Shown here: one piece after another, positions 1-6,068 of the stretch
Numbering within the stretch: position 1 is the first letter of the stretch
Layout: each line of letters begins with the position of its first letter
Source: Planctomycetaceae bacterium
GTDB lineage: Bacteria; Planctomycetota; Planctomycetia; Pirellulales; Thermoguttaceae
Direction: 5' to 3'
Assembly (NCBI GenBank): GCA_031267635.1
Contig: JAIRYX010000489.1
Location: forward strand, 1-10,582
Length of the DNA: 10,582 nucleotides
Position numbers and translations under genes: made by a program
Notes under the pieces: generated by a model
What the model saw: only the letters and a program-made list of their open reading frames with translations
Told to the model about the DNA's origin: nothing
The model's database searches: none

Positions 1-91
1 CTTCTAAAATCTCCCCAGAATATTCGTAAGCCCTTATTTTTCAACGGTAAAATTTATTGAAAATGAGGTTTTTAGAAACTTTCTATACTAA
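1..91. repeat. Degenerate inverted-repeat fragment, possibly related to the Y element
   Basis: The first bases read CTTCTAAAA and positions 71-85 carry GGTTTTTAGAAAC. This is the same pairing (TTCTAAAA with TTTTTAGAA) that bounds the better preserved Y elements at 2338-2431 and 4165-4261, at a similar spacing. The interior differs, and the left end is cut by the window edge, so the relationship is only suggestive. Confidence 0.3.
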
Positions 92-114
92 AACTACTTT
101 CAATTTATGTTTTC

Positions 115-178
115 TCACAAAGACACGGAACAACAAAGAATTTATTTTTTAAAATCAGTGTTTTTGGCGTCTTTGTGA
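115..178. repeat. Perfect 10-bp inverted repeat with long loop
   Basis: TCACAAAGAC at 115-124 is exactly complementary to GTCTTTGTGA at 169-178, with an AT-rich 44-base loop between. It lies 44 bp beyond the stop codon of the PEP-CTERM gene. The loop is too long, and a T-run is missing on either side, so this is not a convincing intrinsic terminator. It may be a decayed intergenic repeat. Confidence 0.55.
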
Positions 179-221
179 AAGACAAATTTTAAAGTGTGAT
201 GAGTAGATGAGTCCGCGACTG

Positions 222-1343
222 TTACTTCTGGCGTCGTCGTTTGCCGTAATAACCGAGCGCTCCCAGACTTCCAAATGCCCAGAGAAGAAATGTAGCAGGT
301 TCCGGGACCAACGGATTCGTATTTTGCACAATGTCCGCTGATAAAGCAATAAACGACATACTATCGTTGTAAACGTAGCTGTCCGTTCCTGTATATTTAT
401 GCGGAATACCGGCAACCATAAAAGCGATATTATTATTACCGCTCGCATTTAATAACGCGGCAACGCTGCTGTTTGTCAAATCAATTTCGAGATTGTATTG
501 TCCTGTATAAGCGTAACCTTCCGAAACAAGATCGTCGCTCAAGTAATAAAGGTTGTTACTCAAAAGAACGCCGTTGAGATAAATTCCCAATAACTCGCCC
601 ATCACGGAAAACGAACCATTGATGTAATTAAATCCCGCCTTCATGTCAAAACCGGTTATGAACGCCACAATCCCCGATTGAACGGGCGTAAAACCACTCG
701 TAAGCAAGTCGTTATGACCGATATAATCAATCGTATGATCAGGATTGTACGTGTATTGACCGGCTTCGTCAAAATAACCACCGCCGTATGTTGTAATGAC
801 GCCGGATCCATTGTCGGAAAAATTGGAAAGCCCGCCTTGATTCCAGCCGATCCCGCTTGTTGAAAAAAGGTCGGCTGTACTTCCATAAACTACGCCGCTC
901 GCTCTGGTGTTTGTCGATCCCATGTATTTTTTACTATGTCCTGTAGCTCCATAATCTTTCCAAGCATCCACATATCCGTACTCCGTATTTCCAAGTTGAG
1001 AAAGTTCATACTCAACGGCGGAAAGTCTTGCGTTAAATTCCGAACTATCTCCTTTTTCAAACCGTGCCTTATACTCGGAAGCAAAGACGTCCGTGTAAAT
1101 AACCGTCCAATTGGCGTCGCGGGTGTTTGTTGGGTCTTCATGCTTTCCGGAGCTTCCGGCACGACCATCAGCGTAACCATCTTTATTCGCGTCTGTGATA
1201 GTTCCAGAGACGTTGGCGCCGCTGGCGTTATACTTACTTGTTACCGGCGTTCCAGTACCGATATAAAACGTGTCCGCTCGACTCATGGTATTGAAAAGAA
1301 TCGTTGAAGCGGCAAGAGACAAGATGAACAAAAGTTTTTTCAT
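222..1343 (-). CDS. PEP-CTERM sorting domain-containing surface/secreted protein
   Basis: A 373-residue exported protein of unknown function. It begins with a Sec signal peptide (MKKLLFILSLAASTILF...) and ends with a PEP-CTERM tail: the VPEP motif, about 17 hydrophobic residues, then the basic cluster KRRRQK. In this system the tail is recognised by an exosortase after export and the protein goes to the surface or extracellular matrix. The body is rich in Gly, Ser, Asn, Thr and Tyr, as is usual for these proteins. Near residue 51 it has a single DANKDGYAD stretch, which fits a D-x-N-x-D-G Ca-binding loop (inference). I chose the ATG at 1343 over the in-frame ATG at 1358 because AAGGA lies 7 bases before it and the signal peptide then starts with MKK. 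No exosortase gene is in the window. No clear promoter was found upstream. Confidence 0.9.
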   Translation of the reverse strand: MKKLLFILSLAASTILFNTMSRADTFYIGTGTPVTSKYNASGANVSGTITDANKDGYADGRAGSSGKHEDPTNTRDANWTVIYTDVFASEYKARFEKGDSSEFNARLSAVEYELSQLGNTEYGYVDAWKDYGATGHSKKYMGSTNTRASGVVYGSTADLFSTSGIGWNQGGLSNFSDNGSGVITTYGGGYFDEAGQYTYNPDHTIDYIGHNDLLTSGFTPVQSGIVAFITGFDMKAGFNYINGSFSVMGELLGIYLNGVLLSNNLYYLSDDLVSEGYAYTGQYNLEIDLTNSSVAALLNASGNNNIAFMVAGIPHKYTGTDSYVYNDSMSFIALSADIVQNTNPLVPEPATFLLWAFGSLGALGYYGKRRRQK

Positions 1344-2078
1344 AAGAGTTTCCTTCATGTTAATTTCCAGTTAAGCGTTCAAAATAAATATCTGCGGTAA
1401 ACAGCGATAAAAATACGTCTGTGTTATGTTTCTTTGTTTGTACAGTCCATATTTCAAAGCATCTCCGCATGACAAGCAATGTCTCACAAAGTCATGGTCA
1501 GGCAGGAAAAATACTAACATCCGGTTTATTGCGACAAACAAAAACAAGTCAACGGTTCTTTTCAATAAAAAAGATAATCTAGCTTCATTCCATTGTTTGT
1601 CATTAATAATCGCCGCATTGATTTTCGAATCAATGATTGTTATTTTTCTGTTTAATCATTACACCGCAAATAAAAATCCAAAAGTTTTTCTTAATTTTTC
1701 TTTTGTATACTTTATTAAATTTATTTGCAGAAAAAATCATTCATGTGACATTTGCCAAGGCGAGTAATTTCTACTGTTATCTATTATGTACAGGTAAAGG
1801 GAAAATTTAATGAAAATATTTGCGTATTTGAAATATTTTCAAAATTTCTAGAAAATTTTCTATGATAACAATGTATCCAAAGTTTATTGATAAAATTTTG
1901 TTTTTATGGAAACATCTAAAATTCAAACTTGCATAAACGGTTCTTATGGATTCTTTATAGCCGTTCATACTATTTTTTGCTTCGTCAAGATTTCGGACAA
2001 TTGTTTTCGCAAACTCTTTGGGAATAATTGATACGCAAGAAGATAATGATCATTGATGAGTCGAGAGAATTTTTTATA
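1344..2078. other. AT-rich intergenic region without a supportable gene
   Basis: Roughly 730 bp with no ORF that has both a ribosome binding site and recognisable protein character. A plus-strand open frame at 1426-1767 lacks an SD. A 39-codon minus-strand frame (1965-2084) has a protein-like composition (ending ...RKQLSEILTKQKIV) but is very short and overlaps the left end of the repeat element, so it could be a decayed gene fragment. The only structure I see is an AT-rich perfect inverted repeat at 1811-1841. Confidence 0.5.
1811..1841. repeat. AT-rich hairpin, 11-bp perfect stem
   Basis: TGAAAATATTT (1811-1821) pairs perfectly with AAATATTTTCA (1831-1841) around a 9-base loop. There is no GC in the stem core and no gene close by, so no function is assigned. 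Confidence 0.5.
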
Positions 2079-2189
2079 CTTCATGTTACGCAGTGTCTCA
2101 ATTCAATCCGAAGTATGGTGTATTGATTTCGAGAGTGTAGAATAATAACTCCGCATTACACTGTAGAGTTATCCGAACGGCTTTACCGT

Positions 2190-2307
2190 TGCCGCCCTTA
2201 TTTTCTAGATCATGGATTGTTATCCAAACTAACGAAAATAAGGGCATAAGGGCGATCTTGAGGGCTTTGTTGGTTACTAAGGGAAACTTGATAAATAAGG
2301 GCGGCAA
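2190..2307. repeat. Module X1: hairpin element with TTGCCGCCCTTATTT ends
   Basis: Outer inverted repeats TTGCCGCCCTTATTT (2190-2204) and its complement (2293-2307) bound 118 bp. A second, nested hairpin uses GCCCTTATTTTC (2194-2205) and GAAAATAAGGGC (2234-2245). The second copy (X2, 3933-4118) shares the right arm and the outer ends, but the inner loop sequence ATCATGGATTGTTA (2209-2222) is in the opposite orientation there. Confidence 0.75.
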
Positions 2308-2337
2308 TAATAAAGCTGTTCGGGCAACTGGAGGCAA

Positions 2338-2431
2338 TCTCTAAAAACCTGCATTTCCAAAAACACGACATCGTAAAATACTATATTTACGAAAATAGTA
2401 CAGCAAACGGAGAATGTTTTTAGAAGTTCCC
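2338..2431. repeat. Module Y1: short inverted-repeat element
   Basis: Bounded by TCTCTAAAAAC and GTTTTTAGAAGTTCCC. The interior is shared almost throughout with Y2 (4165-4261): CCTGCATTT, GTAAAATAC, ATTT-CGAAAAT-GTACAGCAAA and GAGAATG occur in the same order. The left terminus has lost part of the repeat kept in Y2. It is followed directly by CTGAATAGTTACC, the right end of the 56-bp palindrome family. Confidence 0.75.
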
Positions 2432-2661
2432 TGAATAGTTACCTTCTAAAAAAATACACGGATCATTTTTAAAAAAATACGCATCATTTTACAAAAAGAT
2501 GCGGACAATTATACTTCTTGCACTTGAAATTTCGGTTTTCACTGACATCGTTATATCGTAAAATTCAGTTTGAACTCCATTCGTAAAACCGAAAACTCAA
2601 GTGCAAGAAGTATACAATGGAAAATACTTACACAGACCTCATGCGTAACATGAGTTATTCA
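2431..2661 (+). repeat. 128-bp repeat, filled copy (inverse of 7557-7684)
   Basis: Reading from CTGAATAGTTACC at 2431 to TTATTCA at 2661, this matches the reverse complement of 7557-7684 with only a few differences in A/T runs, once the nested element and one TA are removed (231 minus 103 is exactly 128 bp). The two copies face each other and bracket about 4.9 kb holding the TIM-barrel gene, the second repeat block and the DUF1559 operon. Confidence 0.85.
2512..2612. mobile_element. 101-bp mini-element (MITE-like) with TA target duplication
   Basis: The terminal inverted repeats begin TACTTCTTGCACTTGA (2512-2527) and match the other end (2597-2612) perfectly over 16 bp, then 26 of 28 overall, including TTCGGTTTT. 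It is flanked by TA at 2510-2511 and at 2613-2614. The empty copy of the host repeat at 7557-7684 reads GACAATTACAATGG with a single TA at the same point, so the inserted unit and its TA duplication are defined directly by comparison. TA duplication is characteristic of the IS630/Tc1/mariner superfamily; that assignment is inference. There is no coding capacity. Confidence 0.88.
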
Positions 2662-3531
2662 CTTCGCCGCATCCGGCACGATGTTATGGAAATACTTTGC
2701 ACATTCGGTGATTTCCTTTACATTGTCTTCCCATTTGTACTCGTATTCAATAATGATGGGGGCTTGGACTTTTTGTTCAACAAGTTCGTGAATAATCGCT
2801 TCTACTTGCCCTTTTCCTGTTCCCCAAATCACGTCGTGCAAATCTTTTTTCTCACCGTCCTGCGTATTCACATCGTTCAGATCTTTTAAATGGATGCTAA
2901 CAATTCGTCCTTTCAGGTCTTTCACTACTGTCAACGGATCGATTCCGCTCCGCGCAAAATGACCAGTATCTGGGCAAAACCCAAGCCATGGCGAACAACC
3001 GTCCAGCCGCTTCAGCGTTTCTTTGTAGTTCCAATAACGATTCGGTTTGGCGTGATTGTGCAAAGCAAAACGGATTTTATATTCTTCCGCCAGCTTGGAA
3101 ACCTCAACCAAACGCTCGAAATCCGGTTCTCCTTGCATAACAGTCAAACCGAGTTCCGCCGCGAAATCAAATTCCTGCCGCGTTCCTTTGTTTCCACCAA
3201 CACTGATTGCTTGCACCTGATTTTCTTCCGCAATCGCCAGAAACCATTTGCGTTCTTCTGCGGTCATCGCAACAGCACGTTTGTTTTCGCCTTTGATGCG
3301 AATACTACCCGCAATTTCGACAAACTTTACGCCGGCTTGTTTCGTTTTGCGGATGCCTTCGTCAATGTCGAACAACCGAAACGACCATGTTTGAACGGTC
3401 AGTTTCAAATCCGCTTTTTTCGATTGCGACAGATTTTCTTTCGCAAAAATTGAACATAGCGGAAGAGAATTCGCAAACGCTATCGTTCCTGCACCAAGCG
3501 AGGAAAGTTTCAAAAAATTTCTTCTGTTCAT
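2659..3531 (-). CDS. Tat-exported sugar phosphate isomerase/epimerase-like TIM-barrel protein
   Basis: A 290-residue protein of the xylose isomerase-like / AP endonuclease 2 TIM-barrel superfamily, whose members isomerise or epimerise sugars and related polyols using a divalent metal. It opens with a twin-arginine signal (MNRRNFLKLSSLGAG, hydrophobic to about residue 30), so export is expected. The barrel runs from about residue 43 to the end. Likely metal or substrate residues lie in VEIAG (E72), LHNH (157-160), CPDTGH (D188, H191), SIHLKD (H214) and IEYE (about 262-264). The start is supported by AGGA 7 bases upstream. A perfect 12-bp palindrome, CCTAAATTTAGG (3540-3551), overlaps that SD region. 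The stop codon lies inside the TGAATAA sequence that borders repeat element A. The substrate cannot be told from sequence. It stands alone, convergent or co-directional only with repeats. Confidence 0.9.
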   Translation of the reverse strand: MNRRNFLKLSSLGAGTIAFANSLPLCSIFAKENLSQSKKADLKLTVQTWSFRLFDIDEGIRKTKQAGVKFVEIAGSIRIKGENKRAVAMTAEERKWFLAIAEENQVQAISVGGNKGTRQEFDFAAELGLTVMQGEPDFERLVEVSKLAEEYKIRFALHNHAKPNRYWNYKETLKRLDGCSPWLGFCPDTGHFARSGIDPLTVVKDLKGRIVSIHLKDLNDVNTQDGEKKDLHDVIWGTGKGQVEAIIHELVEQKVQAPIIIEYEYKWEDNVKEITECAKYFHNIVPDAAK

Positions 3532-3539
3532 GTGATGTT

Positions 3540-3551
3540 CCTAAATTTAGG
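3540..3551. promoter_or_regulatory. Perfect palindrome CCTAAATTTAGG over the SD of the TIM-barrel gene
   Basis: A 12-bp palindrome without a loop starts 9 bases upstream of the ATG at 3531 and shares bases with the AGGA ribosome binding site. It could be an operator half-site pair or chance in AT-rich DNA. There is no supporting promoter next to it. Confidence 0.3.
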
Positions 3552-3851
3552 GGTGATTTTCCAATGTCTTACAATAGGCGTGATAATTTACGTGATATTA
3601 TTTTCGTATCCTTCGTTGCTCGTATATTCGCGTTTATTTTTTTGTCATGTACACTCCTCACGCTTGAAAATTCGATTTTCATCAAAAGAGGAACGTTAAG
3701 GACAAGAGAGACTTTAGAGATACGATAAACGAGGAATGCTATTCTAAAAGAACGAAATTTCACATCTGGGGAATTTCATATTCTATCAATTTCAGAAAAG
3801 TTGGTCAAGTAAATTGACATTTCCCTTCCAAAAATCAATAAAGTTGGTTCA

Positions 3852-3905
3852 TAACTCTTCAGTCGCTCAATGCCAATAAATTCGCATTTGGCAACTGTAT
3901 AGTTA
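3852..3905 (+). repeat. 56-bp palindromic repeat, copy 1 (diverged)
   Basis: TAACTCTTCAGTCGCTCAA...CAATAAATTCGCA...GGCAACTGTATAGTTA matches the family consensus (GTAACTATTCAGTCGCTCAA-CC-AATAAAT-CG-A-TGGGCAACTGAATAGTTAC) with a few changes in the terminal stem. Confidence 0.75.
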
Positions 3906-3932
3906 CTGTCCATTTTACCGAAAAAGATTATT

Positions 3933-4118
3933 ATTGCCGCCCTTATTTATGAAATTCCATTAGTAGCCCAAATTGATGCCAATATGCGCCCTTATTCCCT
4001 TACTTTTCGTTCAAGTATTTTTGAGTAACAATCCATGATCTAAAAAATAAGGGCATAAGGGCGCGTTGGGGGTACAATTCGGGCTACTAAGGGAAACTTT
4101 ATAAATAAGGGCGGCAAT
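3933..4118. repeat. Module X2: 186-bp long imperfect hairpin
   Basis: The ends are a perfect 18-bp inverted repeat, ATTGCCGCCCTTATTTAT (3933-3950) and its complement (4101-4118). Pairing continues imperfectly inward for about 75 bases per arm; both arms, read inward, contain TTAGTAGCCC, AATTG, GCGCCCTTAT and CCCTTA. The loop is about 4008-4042 and holds TAACAATCCATGAT (4026-4039), the reverse complement of the loop motif in X1. Confidence 0.8.
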
Positions 4119-4164
4119 GGTACAATCTTTCGGGTAACGAGTCAATGGAGACCTCGTCATTAAT

Positions 4165-4261
4165 GGAACTTCTAAAAACCTGCATTTCAAAAATTACAAT
4201 ATTGTAAAATACAGTATTTGCGAAAATGGTACAGCAAAAAGAGAATGTTTTTAGAAGTTCC
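4165..4261. repeat. Module Y2: 97-bp element with 15-bp perfect inverted ends
   Basis: GGAACTTCTAAAAAC at 4165-4179 and GTTTTTAGAAGTTCC at 4247-4261 are exactly complementary. The interior matches Y1 closely. Size, intact termini and a second copy in the window fit a miniature inverted-repeat element. No target duplication is evident because both copies are embedded in the same larger unit. Confidence 0.78.
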
Positions 4262-4269
4262 CTTAAGAT

Positions 4270-4316
4270 TATTACCCGGTGCGGATTTATTTGGTTTGAG
4301 CGACTGAATAGTGTTA
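4270..4316 (-). repeat. 56-bp palindromic repeat, copy 2 (truncated, inverted)
   Basis: Read on the minus strand it begins GTAACACTATTCAGTCGCTC and runs through AATAAATCCGCA and GGGTAA, then breaks off before the closing arm, where it meets Y2. It lies about 60 bp downstream of the DUF1559 gene ending at 4379. Confidence 0.7.
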
Positions 4317-4378
4317 CAGTATTTTACAAATCAATCCCTCCCTCAAATGTGAAATAAGCAGGAATTTTTGAGTTGACA

Positions 4379-5512
4379 TCACGGCGCAGCGGACGATTCT
4401 CCACCGTTGATGCTTCCCATTGCTCCCCATATTCCAAAAGGTGACATTCCGCTTTTGACGCAAAGAGGATAGACACTTCCTGATGTTTGAGCGTTGATTG
4501 TATCGGACACAAAAAAGACGCTTCCGTCGCCGCGTCCCGCCATTACGCCGCCAGTATGCTTACTGGACGCAGAAATCAATTTGGCTGCCGCCGCATCGTA
4601 ATTTCCTGATGTGGCATTATCGTCTGCGCTTGCGTCCGCATTACAACTCGGACTATTTGGCGGTAAAATCGTTGCGACGGACAAATACAATCCGCCTGAA
4701 TCAGCAAACCGCCGTCCTGCTCTGTTATTGACAATCACTTGATCGCTTTTATAGTTATTTCCGTCTTTTGCGGCAATACAAGCGGTTAAATTCAAAGCTG
4801 TACTTGGATCGGCTGTCGCACCTGTTGGGATTCCGGTAATATTGGAAGCTATATTTCCTCCGATATTATTTCCGCGTCCCGGTGCAACATTCGCTTCAAT
4901 AAAAAAAATTGTGTTGCTCAAGCCGTCGGAAACGCTTGCCATCGACCTGTATTTATGAGGCGAAAGCGCAAACGCACCTCGCGGATTGAGAAAATTGGAT
5001 TGTTCCGATCTATCGACCCAATCGCCTGTGCAAAGACGATAATTAGATCGGGCGATATGATCGGTGTTGTTTGCCGTACCGGTTTTAACTCGGTATCCGG
5101 CGGAATCCGATGGACAAACCAACGTGTCCAAATCTATCGTCCAACAAGCGTTGACTGTCCAAACGTCAACATTCGCAGTAAGAATGTTGTCGTAAGCTGC
5201 CTGTTGTTCGATGTACGGCAGCAAGGAAACTAACGCACTGTAACGTGCGCGAACTCGCTTATACCGTGAACCGCCGCACGGCATTGAGTTGTTTGCGTCG
5301 TGATAGGTGTGAAGCGCAAGACTGACTTGTTTCATTTTGTTGGAACAAGCCATTCTTCTTGCCGCTTCCCGTGCCGCCTGCACAGCAGGCAAAAGCAATG
5401 CGATTAAAATTCCAATAATCGCAATCACTACAAGAAGTTCAACAAGCGTAAACCCGAAAATACGGCATTTCACGCTGTTTCCTGAATCTTTTTGTTTTGT
5501 GTAGTGAATCAT
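4379..5512 (-). CDS. DUF1559 prepilin-like protein (operon distal copy)
   Basis: A 377-residue member of DUF1559, a family greatly expanded in Planctomycetota. It has a short basic leader (residues 1-20), then the type IV prepilin-like methylation motif FTLVELLVVIAIIGILIALL (21-40), with Gly20 before the expected prepilin-peptidase cut. LPAVQAAREAARRM follows in the amphipathic helix. The C-terminal third has the family hallmark SKHTGGVMAGRGDGSVFFVSD, ending in SPFGIWGAMGSINGGES, close to the tail of the upstream paralogue. The product is expected to be membrane-anchored and possibly assembled as a pseudopilin; the exact role of the family is not known. The start at 5512 has GGAAAGG 7 bases before the ATG. 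It lies 44 bp downstream of the lipoprotein gene on the same strand and is probably co-transcribed. Four cysteines in the body could form disulfides (inference). Confidence 0.93.
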   Translation of the reverse strand: MIHYTKQKDSGNSVKCRIFGFTLVELLVVIAIIGILIALLLPAVQAAREAARRMACSNKMKQVSLALHTYHDANNSMPCGGSRYKRVRARYSALVSLLPYIEQQAAYDNILTANVDVWTVNACWTIDLDTLVCPSDSAGYRVKTGTANNTDHIARSNYRLCTGDWVDRSEQSNFLNPRGAFALSPHKYRSMASVSDGLSNTIFFIEANVAPGRGNNIGGNIASNITGIPTGATADPSTALNLTACIAAKDGNNYKSDQVIVNNRAGRRFADSGGLYLSVATILPPNSPSCNADASADDNATSGNYDAAAAKLISASSKHTGGVMAGRGDGSVFFVSDTINAQTSGSVYPLCVKSGMSPFGIWGAMGSINGGESSAAP

Positions 5513-5556
5513 TATTCAACCTTTCCAATTATTAAAGTGGTTTTTCAAATAAACAA

Positions 5557-6006
5557 TCATTGAAGTTCAAACAAAACATTTTTTGTTCCTGATTCCGGGA
5601 TAGTAATTGTCAAACCGGATTTCTTGGTATCGGCGTATTTTTCCGGAAGTTTATTTTCTTGTTTTAACGGCGGAGATTCTTCGTTATCTTTTAACGGTTT
5701 GGTTGCCGTTTTGAGAAACTCGTATTTCGTAATTGTCACCGAGTATTCGCCCGGAAAAACGCCATCGCCCGACTGTAACGTTGTCATTGTAAACGCGCCC
5801 GACGAATCGGCTGTTCCGCTTGCGGCACGTTGATTTCCGCCGCTTCCGGTTGGAGAAAAACTAATTCTCGCATTGGAACACGCCTCGCCTTTGAACGTGA
5901 CTTTTCCTTCACAAGAAACCAAACCGTTTAAATTTGATTTAGAGTTACAGCCAAACGCGGCAAGACAAAATAAAGTAATGAAACTGATAGAAACAAGGTT
6001 TTTCAT
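5557..6006 (-). CDS. Planctomycete-type lipoprotein with carboxypeptidase-regulatory-like beta domain
   Basis: A 149-residue protein starting MKNLVSISFITLFCLAAFGC. The lipobox LAAFGC puts the lipidated cysteine at residue 20, so a periplasm-facing lipoprotein is expected. The rest looks like a single transthyretin/CarboxypepD_reg-like beta sandwich: G-VTFKGEACSNARISFSP, then GTADSSGAFTMTT, then FPGEYSVTITKYEF. The tail PEKYADTKKSGLTITIPESG is common in small planctomycete lipoproteins beside DUF1559 genes (general knowledge, not searched). I start it at 6006 rather than at 6120 because GAGGAGATATTTTGTT precedes that ATG and the lipoprotein signal begins there. It sits between two DUF1559 genes, 62 bp after one and 44 bp before the other, so the three form a likely operon. 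It may assist or accompany the pilin-like proteins; no enzymatic residue set is visible. Confidence 0.88.
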   Translation of the reverse strand: MKNLVSISFITLFCLAAFGCNSKSNLNGLVSCEGKVTFKGEACSNARISFSPTGSGGNQRAASGTADSSGAFTMTTLQSGDGVFPGEYSVTITKYEFLKTATKPLKDNEESPPLKQENKLPEKYADTKKSGLTITIPESGTKNVLFELQ

Positions 6007-6068
6007 AACAAAATATCTCCTCAAAAGAATGAAGTCGAAAATTAACAATAAACATATTTTTACAGAAA

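Larger units (their letters stand above)
2079..2654 (+). mobile_element. Composite non-autonomous element A (large copy)
   Basis: A block of about 576 bp. Its left end resembles the terminal repeat of the small element at 7564-7750 (ACTTCATGTTACGCA at 2078-2092 against CTTATGTTACGCATGAG). Its right end is an exact copy, CTCATGCGTAACATGAG at 2638-2654. Inside, in order, are a degenerate palindrome half with the shared TTTACC segment (2150-2188), hairpin module X1 (2190-2307), module Y1 (2338-2431), and the 128-bp repeat carrying a nested 101-bp element (2512-2612). No transposase is encoded. It abuts the stop codon of the TIM-barrel gene; TTATTCA follows the right end (2655-2661), as it does beside the corresponding end of the small element. 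The left boundary is imprecise. Confidence 0.6.
3852..4316. mobile_element. Composite repeat element C2 (palindrome - X2 - Y2 - truncated palindrome)
   Basis: About 465 bp. A copy of the 56-bp palindrome forms the left end (3852-3905). A 27-base linker containing TTTTACCG follows; the same linker, with CTGTA-AGTTA before it, is recognisable in element A at 2150-2188. Next come hairpin X2 (3933-4118), a linker with TTCGGG-AAC, Y2 (4165-4261), and an inverted, truncated palindrome copy (about 4270-4316). The X and Y modules are in the same order and orientation as in element A, so the two are copies of one larger unit. There is no coding sequence. The rest of the 3532-4378 interval shows no credible gene. 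Confidence 0.65.

Noticed and set aside
115..178. Inverted repeat after the PEP-CTERM gene as a terminator
   Set aside because: 44-base loop and no T-run; kept only as a repeat.
1426..1767. 113-codon plus-strand open frame in the large intergenic region
   Set aside because: No ribosome binding site, low-complexity AT-driven composition and no recognisable domain.
1965..2084. 39-codon minus-strand frame with protein-like composition
   Set aside because: Too short to support, no SD, and its start lies inside the left terminal repeat of element A; could be a gene remnant but nothing identifies it.
2098..2337. 79-codon minus-strand frame
   Set aside because: Falls entirely in the palindromic X1 module and its flanks.
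2617..2889. 90-codon plus-strand frame beginning MENTYTDLMRNMSYS
   Set aside because: The first 15 codons are shared with the copy at 7557-7684, but the rest is antisense to the TIM-barrel gene and the other copy stops after three more codons; it is repeat sequence, not a gene.
2890..3453. 187-codon plus-strand open frame
   Set aside because: Antisense shadow of the TIM-barrel gene on the minus strand.
3569..3763. 64-codon minus-strand frame upstream of the TIM-barrel gene
   Set aside because: GTG start without SD; sequence looks like intergenic repeat rather than protein.
1851..4316. Repeated motifs as a possible CRISPR array
   Set aside because: Repeats are palindromic modules at irregular distances, with no constant spacer length and no cas genes.
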